NCBI GenBank assembly: GCA_015057205.1 | Contig: SVEW01000141.1 | Location: forward strand, 1 to 5,566 | Source of the DNA: Lachnospiraceae bacterium | Lineage (GTDB): Bacteria; Bacillota; Clostridia; Lachnospirales; Lachnospiraceae | Reading direction: 5' to 3' | Length of the DNA: 5,566 nucleotides | In this document: piece after piece, positions 1 through 5,447 of the stretch | Layout of the letters: every line of letters starts with the position of its first letter | Position numbering within the stretch: position 1 is the stretch's first letter | Made by a program: the position numbers and the translations under genes | Notes under the pieces: generated by a model | What the model saw: the letters and a program-made list of their open reading frames with translations, nothing else | Told to the model about the DNA's origin: nothing | Database searches by the model: none

Positions 1-136
1 CGTCCGGGAAACACATGCAAAAACGAATATCAACTTCCTGCTTGTTCTTTTTTGCAGAGTTGACTTCGTTTCCGATGTACCGAGCCGGTTTATCAACTTT
101 TAATAATATTTCATCTGATAATGCAAGTTTTCTCAT
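1..136 (-). CDS. B12-binding-type radical SAM protein, TIGR03960 family (N-terminal fragment)
   Basis: Only the first 45 codons are present; the gene runs off the left edge. The start ATG (134-136) has a good AGGAGA Shine-Dalgarno four bases upstream. The peptide begins MRKLALSDEILL, followed by KPARYIGNEVNS and then IRFCMCFPD. From memory this matches the N-terminus of the TIGR03960 family, in which a KPxRYxGxE block is followed by a FPD block leading into a cobalamin-binding-like domain and then a radical SAM domain. The full family protein is roughly 600 residues; no cobalamin-binding residues or CxxxCxxC motif fall inside this fragment. The family's reaction is not established to my knowledge. 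In related Clostridia it is commonly followed by a DUF2344/TIGR03936 protein, ribonuclease G and the rplU-rpmA ribosomal protein genes, which suggests an RNA- or translation-related role (inference). It starts 14 bases after the HisIE-like stop, so it is co-transcribed. Confidence 0.85.
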   Translation of the reverse strand, partial: MRKLALSDEILLKVDKPARYIGNEVNSAKKNKQEVDIRFCMCFPD

Positions 137-140
137 AAAA

Positions 141-146
141 TCTCCT
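141..146 (-). promoter_or_regulatory. Ribosome binding site of the TIGR03960-type gene
   Basis: On the minus strand AGGAGA lies four bases before the ATG at 134-136. It sits in the 14-base gap after the HisIE-like stop codon and confirms the start of the left-edge partial gene. Confidence 0.8.
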
Positions 147-150
147 GTTG

Positions 151-1449
151 TTATTTTCGCTGGGACAGTTCATTGGTAATATCATCCCAGGTTATGTCGT
201 AGTTACTCATCAATACCATTAGGTAATATAATAAATCCGACAACTGTGTTCTGAGGCCTTCTGTATTGGCATCTTTAGCAGAAAGAGAAATTTCAAGTGT
301 TTCGGATTGTATTTTTCGAATCATTTCATTTACACCATTATCAAGTAGAAAATTGGTATAGGAACCCTCTCTTGGGTGTTTTTTACGATTGGTAATTATA
401 TTATAAATATTTTCAAGCAAACGTACAGTATTTTTTTCGGCATAGTCTTTTTTTACGATTTCGGTGAAAAAGCAGCTGTAATTTCCTGTATGGCATGCTA
501 GACCAATTTGGGAAACTTTGGCTAAAAGTGCCTGTTTATGGCAATCTAAAGAAATGGATTTTACATATTGATACTGTTCAGTTGAGGCACCGTGCATATA
601 AACCTCACCGGTTTGCCGGTTGTAATAATGCATTTTTCCTTTTTCCATAGTTGCGTAAAAAGCTTCTTCATTCATTACACCAAAGGTTAAAACTTCTTTT
701 GTTACGTAATCTTGTGCGATAACAGAAATTAAACCCTCTGAATTACAGCGGAACTGAGACCAACTCATAGTGGAATCGTTTAGCAGAACTAATAATCCAC
801 GTTCGAACAGTTGATGCTTCAAAGTCATGATGTCCGTTGCTCTTGCGTTTAACAGCGGACCGCCAATTCCTACGCAGGAAGGAATCCGTAAGATTTCTGC
901 ATATTCTTCAATATCCATGGATTCAATCATTGCATAAAAAGGAATATCCGTCATATTCACAAGTGATTCCAATATTTCTTTCTTAAATACATAGATGTCA
1001 TGGTATAACTCTGCAATTTCTGCACGCTTTTTGAAAATGATATCTACATCTTCTAAAGCCAGTGACAGCCGTTCGGAGCGAAAACGTTTTTGACATTCCT
1101 CCAATATGTTTGGAAGGTCCGGATCGCTACTAGATAATATAACACGACGACAACCGGAAAATAAATATTCTTTAATATCCCGGATGGTGCTGGTCCATCC
1201 AAATGCGTAGGAGGAAATCTCCAAAACCCGATTAATTTCGCGAATTGTCTTTAATGTAGTATCGTGCTCTTCTTTTGTAGTAGATAAATCCCAAAGCATT
1301 AGTTTGTCAATACCGCTGTCGTTATATATACGAGCCAGTTCTATTGCCTGCCCAATTACAGAAAAATCTTCTTTGCTACGAACGGCTTCTCCATTTTTTA
1401 GATACATGGTAGCCATTAAACGTTTTCTCTCATTGCGTGAATTGGTCAT
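151..1449 (-). CDS. hisIE: HisIE-like fusion with N-terminal HisA/HisF-like barrel; active-site residues degenerate
   Basis: A 432-residue protein with three parts. Residues about 10-230 resemble a HisA/HisF (beta/alpha)8 barrel, about 231-332 a HisI domain (phosphoribosyl-AMP cyclohydrolase), and about 340-428 a HisE domain (phosphoribosyl-ATP pyrophosphohydrolase). This architecture is known in clostridial HisIE proteins, where the two C-terminal domains catalyse steps 2 and 3 of histidine synthesis. Here the HisI zinc ligands are kept (C303, C319 in CHTG, C326 in SCF), but the Mg-binding DCDxD is DCHKQ (302-306) and the WxKGxTSG block is YMHGASTE (284-291). In HisE the usual GEExxE is QSETLE (381-386) and the ExxDLLYH region is QLSDLLYY (402-409). 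Catalytic activity is therefore doubtful; the symbol reflects homology only. The frame has no stops. The start has AGGAAG seven bases upstream, and the gene follows recU by 11 bases. Confidence 0.85.
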   Translation of the reverse strand: MTNSRNERKRLMATMYLKNGEAVRSKEDFSVIGQAIELARIYNDSGIDKLMLWDLSTTKEEHDTTLKTIREINRVLEISSYAFGWTSTIRDIKEYLFSGCRRVILSSSDPDLPNILEECQKRFRSERLSLALEDVDIIFKKRAEIAELYHDIYVFKKEILESLVNMTDIPFYAMIESMDIEEYAEILRIPSCVGIGGPLLNARATDIMTLKHQLFERGLLVLLNDSTMSWSQFRCNSEGLISVIAQDYVTKEVLTFGVMNEEAFYATMEKGKMHYYNRQTGEVYMHGASTEQYQYVKSISLDCHKQALLAKVSQIGLACHTGNYSCFFTEIVKKDYAEKNTVRLLENIYNIITNRKKHPREGSYTNFLLDNGVNEMIRKIQSETLEISLSAKDANTEGLRTQLSDLLYYLMVLMSNYDITWDDITNELSQRK

Positions 1450-1456
1450 ATCATCA

Positions 1457-1462
1457 CTTCCT
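1457..1462 (-). promoter_or_regulatory. Ribosome binding site of the HisIE-like gene
   Basis: AGGAAG on the minus strand, overlapping the last two bases of the recU stop codon (TAG, 1461-1463) and seven bases before the ATG at 1447-1449. It favours Met1 over the in-frame Met12 and Met15, which lack a clear Shine-Dalgarno sequence. Confidence 0.6.
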
Positions 1463-1991
1463 ATCTACCCTCAATATCCTGGGCTAATTTATCTAAATAC
1501 GGAACCAATACACCTTTTCCCGGTGGGAAAAAGTAAGATTCCTCCAACTCTTCTAATCGAAAACTCTTACGTCCGCCCTGCTCTTTTCGTTTATAAAATT
1601 CCATAAATTTAGCAAAGCGCAAATAGTAAAACATATCTTTACTGGAAAAGTATATCAGAAAAAAAGCAACACCATCCTGTTGTTCAAATTCTTCCATAAA
1701 GGCAATTTGATGTGGATGAATGTTTTGCAATGGAAATGTATTTGTTTTACACTCTTTTGCATCAAAGCAAACCGGCACACCCTGTACTACACCAATGTAA
1801 TCCACCGTGCTTTTTTGCTCAAAATAAGCCAGTGTTATATGACGGGTTTGCTTATCTATGGAAATTGGTGTAATTGGAGTTGGTACTTTTTGAATCAATG
1901 CCAAATGATTCTGAATATACTTTTCATTGGTTCGATTGATAAATTCTTCTAAAGTGGAGCCACGCAGCCCCCTGGAGTTCCATGTTGGCAT
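1461..1991 (-). CDS. recU: RecU-type Holliday junction resolvase
   Basis: A 176-residue cytoplasmic endonuclease of the Firmicutes RecU family, which cuts four-way DNA junctions during recombination, repair and chromosome segregation. It opens with WNSRGLRGSTLEEFINRTN (4-22), the conserved N-terminal RecU block. The PD-(D/E)xK nuclease core is visible as STVDYIG (catalytic Asp64) followed by FDAKE (76-80), in which Asp77 and Lys79 match the E-x-K pair of Bacillus subtilis RecU. The block TFPLQNIHPHQ (85-95) follows, then a GGRKSF motif near 139-144. The protein lacks the roughly 30-residue N-terminal extension of the B. subtilis protein (about 206 residues). The ATG at 1989-1991 lies inside the end of the phosphatase gene (43-base overlap) and has GAGG five bases upstream; the next downstream ATG is out of frame. 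B. subtilis recU is next to a penicillin-binding protein gene, unlike here. Confidence 0.93.
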   Translation of the reverse strand: MPTWNSRGLRGSTLEEFINRTNEKYIQNHLALIQKVPTPITPISIDKQTRHITLAYFEQKSTVDYIGVVQGVPVCFDAKECKTNTFPLQNIHPHQIAFMEEFEQQDGVAFFLIYFSSKDMFYYLRFAKFMEFYKRKEQGGRKSFRLEELEESYFFPPGKGVLVPYLDKLAQDIEGR

Positions 1992-2623
1992 GTTCCCCTC
2001 TCTTCTAATTCATAATAATATAATTCCTGTATCTCAAGCTGAAACGGTTTATCCTTTTCCCAGCTGATTACACTGTGACAAAGATTTTTATGCTTGGTTT
2101 TCCAAAAGTCTTCCAAAGGTCGTTCCTTTACTGCCTGCAATAATGCACGCGTTGTTCCACCGTGGCAGACAACAAGTATGGATTCCTCATTTGTGTACAT
2201 CTTACGCATGTCTTCAAGAAAGGAACGGGTTCTTGCAAAAAAATCTGAAAATCGTTCACCGGTTTCATCCGGAACATAGTTTTGGGGAGCAAGAAAGCAA
2301 TCACGAATCGTTAATAAATCATCCTGGCCAGCTAAAATACGGTGGTAATCACTTCCTTCGTATTTGCCATACGAAATCTCTTTTAGACGAGCATCACAAA
2401 TGATCTCTTGACCCGTATCTGCAAGGATACGAGCAGTTTCATAAGCGCGTATTAAAGGTGAGGAATAAATTACATCGTAGTGAATATGCTTCTTTTCGTA
2501 AGCACTTCGTGTGATATGAGCAATCTCGCGCCCATAATCGTTCAAAGGAACGTCAATCTGTCCCTGTATTTTGCTGGTTTTGTTCCATTCGGTTACACCG
2601 TGACGTACAATAGTTAACTTCAA
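1949..2623 (-). CDS. Histidine phosphatase family protein (phosphoglycerate mutase-like)
   Basis: A 224-residue cytoplasmic protein of the histidine phosphatase superfamily (branch 1, GpmB/CobC-like). Visible catalytic features are IVRHGVTEWN (5-14) with the phospho-accepting His8, Arg59 in the SSPLIRAYETA block, the acid/base Glu82 in KEISYGKYEG, and the second histidine His154 in VVCHGG. The family includes phosphoglycerate mutases, alpha-ribazole phosphatase and broad phosphatases; the substrate cannot be told from sequence, and no cobalamin genes are adjacent. The start codon is TTG (2621-2623), overlapping the rluA stop as TTGA. The only open upstream stretch in this frame, back to a TAA eight codons before, has no ATG or GTG, so TTG is the only good choice; GAGG lies five bases before it. 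The last 14 or so residues are rich in Gly, Cys and Pro and are read from the same DNA as the start of recU. Confidence 0.92.
   Translation of the reverse strand: MKLTIVRHGVTEWNKTSKIQGQIDVPLNDYGREIAHITRSAYEKKHIHYDVIYSSPLIRAYETARILADTGQEIICDARLKEISYGKYEGSDYHRILAGQDDLLTIRDCFLAPQNYVPDETGERFSDFFARTRSFLEDMRKMYTNEESILVVCHGGTTRALLQAVKERPLEDFWKTKHKNLCHSVISWEKDKPFQLEIQELYYYELEERGTCQHGTPGGCVAPL
1997..2000 (-). promoter_or_regulatory. Ribosome binding site of recU, inside the phosphatase gene
   Basis: GAGG within a purine run (AGAAGAGAGGGG) lies five bases before the recU ATG. It is inside the phosphatase reading frame, so recU translation probably benefits from ribosomes already passing through that gene (inference). 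Confidence 0.55.
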
Positions 2624-3600
2624 TTTGACCTCGCTCCTTTTATCTTATCAAATATTTGTGGAATCGGTGCGAAAATCTCCGTTCCATCTTCAAAAACCAT
2701 CTGGTAGGCATGCAGTAGCTGGTGTGTGAGGCCGTATTTTTGCCTTACAGCCTTATTTAGGACTGCCTCGCCATACTTAGGGTCTCCGATAATCGGATGG
2801 CCTAAATAAGCCAAATGCGCACGAATCTGATGGCTTCTACCTGTTATCAGATGTACCTTTAATAACGTATAGCCATTCTCATAAGAAAGTGGTTCATACG
2901 CTGTCTCAATTCTCTTTGCATCCGGTACAGGTTTTTCATAAATCTGTACTTGATTTGTGGTTTCGTTTTTTAATAGATAACCGGAAACCCTTATGGATTT
3001 TACTACATTTCCTTTCACAAGGCAAATGTAATACTTCTTTATGGTTCGTTCTTTTAAGGCAAAGGATAGTTCTTGTAATCCTTTCATGGTTTTGCCACAT
3101 GCTAATAAACCGCTGGTGTTCCGGTCGAGGCGGTTGCATACGGAGGGTTTCGCTGTGCGATAACGATCCGGCGTTAGTTCTCCCTTGCTAAGCAGGTAAG
3201 CTAAAAATAGTTCATTGGCAGAAATATCGTTCTTTTGCGCCTTTTGTGATAACATACCGGCCGGTTTATTAAAAAATACCATATCGTCCGTTTCGTATAT
3301 GATTGGCAGTTTAGCGTATGCATTCTCATTGCATAACTTTTGGATGGTTTCGTAGCCTTCCGGTAATGTATCTTGCGTAGTTCCGGTAAATTTATTATAC
3401 GTTTCATCCGAAAAAAACAACGTTATAACATCATCTATGGCTACTTTTTCATTACCGGAGGCTTTTTTGTCATTCAACGTAATGTTTTTTTTGCGCAACA
3501 TCTTATACAAAAAACCATTACTTGCGTTTTTTAGATGTTTGTTTAGTAGTTTTATGAGGCTTGTTCCCGCCTCGTTTTTGGTTACGATTATTTTCTTCAT
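2620..3600 (-). CDS. RluA-family RNA pseudouridine synthase
   Basis: A 326-residue enzyme expected to convert uridine to pseudouridine in 23S rRNA or tRNA. Residues about 1-62 form an S4-like RNA-binding domain (VTKNEAGTSLIKLLNK, then YKMLRKKNITLN). The catalytic domain starts near IIYETDDMVFFNKPAG (100-115). The signature NRLDRNTSGLL (156-166) carries the catalytic Asp159; KKYYICLVKG (188-197) and LITGRSHQIRAHLAYLGHP (251-269) are the other conserved RluA blocks. The usual His before RLDR is Asn, a variant I recall in clostridial members. Length is normal for RluC/RluD-type proteins, but the target uridine cannot be assigned. The start (3598-3600) lies 83 bases inside ygiQ in another frame and lacks a clear Shine-Dalgarno (only AAGAAAA). 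It is still preferred because the S4 domain begins directly after it. The stop TGA overlaps the next gene's TTG start. Confidence 0.93.
   Translation of the reverse strand: MKKIIVTKNEAGTSLIKLLNKHLKNASNGFLYKMLRKKNITLNDKKASGNEKVAIDDVITLFFSDETYNKFTGTTQDTLPEGYETIQKLCNENAYAKLPIIYETDDMVFFNKPAGMLSQKAQKNDISANELFLAYLLSKGELTPDRYRTAKPSVCNRLDRNTSGLLACGKTMKGLQELSFALKERTIKKYYICLVKGNVVKSIRVSGYLLKNETTNQVQIYEKPVPDAKRIETAYEPLSYENGYTLLKVHLITGRSHQIRAHLAYLGHPIIGDPKYGEAVLNKAVRQKYGLTHQLLHAYQMVFEDGTEIFAPIPQIFDKIKGARSN
2629..2640 (-). promoter_or_regulatory. Double Shine-Dalgarno and TTGA stop/start overlap between the rluA-type gene and phosphatase
   Basis: The minus strand reads AAAGGAGCGAGG just before the TTG start at 2621-2623. 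GAGG is five bases from the start and AGGAG ten bases from it, both inside the last codons of the RluA gene. The stop TGA (2620-2622) and start TTG share two bases, a typical stop-restart coupling arrangement. Confidence 0.65.
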
Positions 3601-5413
3601 TTTTCTTAGGCTTTAATTTTCTTGGTGGAATTAAACATTCTTTGGAAAAACCGATTAAGTCTTCTCGATGACATCGTAATAATGCTTCTTTCACCAATTC
3701 ATAATTTTTGGGGTCTTTATATTGTATCAGGGCTCGTTGCATTGCCTTTTCGTGCGGGTTGGTGGCAACGTATACCTTTTTCATGGTACGCGGGTCCAGT
3801 CCGGTGTAGTACATGCAGGTAGAAATAGTGGATGGTGTCGGATAAAAATCCTGTACCTGCTGCGGGGATAAATGCTCATCACGCAAAAATTCTGCAAGTT
3901 CAATTGCTTCCTTTAATGTGGACCCGGGATGGGAGGACATTAAATACGGAACAAGGTATTGCTTTAAATGGAGTTCTTCGTTCATTTTTGCATAGCGTTT
4001 ACAAAATCTTTGATAAACTGCCATTTCCGGTTTCCCCAGCATGGACAATACTGCGTCACTGATATGTTCCGGTGCAACTTTTAGCTGTCCGGAAATATGA
4101 TATTTACATAATTCCTTTAAAAAGGTGTTATCTGAATCTGCAATCAAATAATCAAATCGGATACCTGAGCGGATAAAAACTTTTTTTACACCTGGTAACT
4201 TGCGCAATTTGCGAAGCAATGCTACATAATCCGAATGATCCACTTTCAAATTCTTACAAGGTGACGGAAATAAACATTGCTTATTAGGACATGCACCTTT
4301 GGTAAGTTGTTTTTCGCAAGCCGGTTGGCGGAAGTTTGCGGTTGGACCGCCGACATCGTGTATATACCCTTTAAAATCGGGATGCTTTATCATCTCTTCT
4401 GCTTCCTTTAGGATAGATTCATGCGATCGTGTCTGGATGATACGGCCCTGATGAAAGGTCAACGCACAGAAATTGCAACCACCAAAGCAACCGCGATTGC
4501 TAATTAAAGAAAACTGTACTTCTTTAATTGCAGGAACACCACCAAGTGATTCATAACATGGGTGGTATGTTTTGCAAAATGGTAATGCATACACGTCATC
4601 CATTTCTAATTGGGTTAATGGTTCACAAGGTGGATTCTGAACTACGTACAGATGTTCTTCATACTGTTCGCAAAGTTGCTGACCATGAAATGGATCCGTA
4701 TTACAATACTGTGTGTAAAAACTTTTTGCGTAGGACTCTTTGTTTTCTCGAATCTCAGTAAAAGAAGGTAACAAAACAGCATCTTTAATCAAATCTTTGT
4801 CTTTTGTTTTAAAAACGGTTCCCCGAATGTAGGTTAGATAGGATACATCTAAACCGGCGTCGAGGGCATCCGCAATTTCTACTATGCTCTTCTCTCCCAT
4901 TCCGTACATTAGCAAATCAGCACAGCTATCTAGCAGGATGGAACGCTTTACTTTGTTCGACCAATAATCATAATGACCTAGTCTTCGAAGACTGGCTTCG
5001 ATACCACCAATCAAGATTGGAGAATCTTTAAACTTCTTACGTATCAAGTTTCCATATACTACGGTAGCATAATCCGGCCGTTTTCCCATAATACCACCCG
5101 GGGTAAATAAATCCTGATCACGTCTTCTTTTCGAAACAGAATAATGATTAACCATAGAATCCATGTTTCCGGCAGATACTAGGAAGCCGAGTCGCGGTTT
5201 TCCCAATATAGCAATACTATTTTCATCTGTCCAATCCGGTTGAGAAATAATTCCTACGGTATATCCGTGTGCCTGTAAAATACGACTGATAATTGCATGG
5301 CCGAAACTCGGATGGTCTACATATGCATCACCAATTACATATACAAAATCCAGGGTATCAATTCCCTGAGCTTTCATATCTTCTTTTGAAATTGGTAAAA
5401 AAGTATGATTCAT
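3518..5413 (-). CDS. ygiQ: YgiQ family radical SAM protein (UPF0313)
   Basis: A 631-residue radical SAM protein of the YgiQ/UPF0313 family. The N-terminal YgiQ domain (about 1-290) has the family blocks FVYVIGDAYVDHPSFGHAII (23-42) and ILIGGIEASLRRLGHYDYW (133-151). The radical SAM core follows, with RGCFGGCNFCAL (307-318) giving the C309-C313-C316 ligands of the [4Fe-4S] cluster that cleaves S-adenosylmethionine. A second cysteine group (C366, C375, C380, C386) lies in the core region. Family blocks KVAPEHIS (445-452) and DFYPTPSTISTCMYYTG (522-538) are intact. The C-terminal 30 residues are a Lys/Arg/Asn-rich, probably disordered tail, common in this family. The substrate and reaction are unknown to me. 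The ATG at 5411-5413 has a perfect AGGAGG six bases upstream. The gene begins 10 bases after a HAD gene and overlaps the RluA gene by 83 bases. Confidence 0.95.
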   Translation of the reverse strand: MNHTFLPISKEDMKAQGIDTLDFVYVIGDAYVDHPSFGHAIISRILQAHGYTVGIISQPDWTDENSIAILGKPRLGFLVSAGNMDSMVNHYSVSKRRRDQDLFTPGGIMGKRPDYATVVYGNLIRKKFKDSPILIGGIEASLRRLGHYDYWSNKVKRSILLDSCADLLMYGMGEKSIVEIADALDAGLDVSYLTYIRGTVFKTKDKDLIKDAVLLPSFTEIRENKESYAKSFYTQYCNTDPFHGQQLCEQYEEHLYVVQNPPCEPLTQLEMDDVYALPFCKTYHPCYESLGGVPAIKEVQFSLISNRGCFGGCNFCALTFHQGRIIQTRSHESILKEAEEMIKHPDFKGYIHDVGGPTANFRQPACEKQLTKGACPNKQCLFPSPCKNLKVDHSDYVALLRKLRKLPGVKKVFIRSGIRFDYLIADSDNTFLKELCKYHISGQLKVAPEHISDAVLSMLGKPEMAVYQRFCKRYAKMNEELHLKQYLVPYLMSSHPGSTLKEAIELAEFLRDEHLSPQQVQDFYPTPSTISTCMYYTGLDPRTMKKVYVATNPHEKAMQRALIQYKDPKNYELVKEALLRCHREDLIGFSKECLIPPRKLKPKKNEENNRNQKRGGNKPHKTTKQTSKKRK

Positions 5414-5419
5414 AAATTA

Positions 5420-5425
5420 CCTCCT
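5420..5425 (-). promoter_or_regulatory. Ribosome binding site of ygiQ
   Basis: Perfect AGGAGG six bases before the ygiQ ATG. It overlaps the TAG stop codon of the upstream HAD gene (5424-5426), and its first four bases fall in the right arm of a small inverted repeat. Confidence 0.85.
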
Positions 5426-5447
5426 ATGCTAATAATTCCTCATAGGA
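5422..5447 (-). repeat. 7-bp inverted repeat covering the ygiQ Shine-Dalgarno
   Basis: On the minus strand TCCTATG (5441-5447) and CATAGGA (5422-5428) are perfect inverted copies around a 12-base loop, with a possible extra U-G pair outside. The right arm contains the HAD stop codon and part of the ygiQ AGGAGG. Folding in mRNA would partly hide the ribosome binding site unless the HAD gene is being translated. It is short enough to occur by chance, and there is no T-run, so it is not a terminator. Confidence 0.4.

Noticed and set aside
1304..1606. Plus-strand open frame of 100 codons across the HisIE/recU junction
   Set aside because: It is antisense to two well-supported genes, shows no recognisable domain and reads like reverse-complement composition; treated as a shadow frame.
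1680..1952. Plus-strand open frame of 90 codons rich in Phe, Cys and Trp
   Set aside because: Fully antisense to recU; its hydrophobic look comes from the complement of Lys/Glu codons. No convincing start context.
2936..3407. Two minus-strand open frames inside the RluA-type gene (2936-3139 and 3201-3407)
   Set aside because: They are alternative frames of a gene whose catalytic motifs continue uninterrupted in the main frame, so they do not indicate a frameshift or hidden gene.
3560..3620. Programmed frameshift joining YgiQ to RluA
   Set aside because: Each protein is complete on its own with its own start or stop. The A-rich stretch before the RluA ATG is not a clear slippery heptamer with a following structure.
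3622..4062. Two plus-strand open frames opposite the 3' half of ygiQ
   Set aside because: Antisense to conserved YgiQ blocks, with no recognisable protein features.
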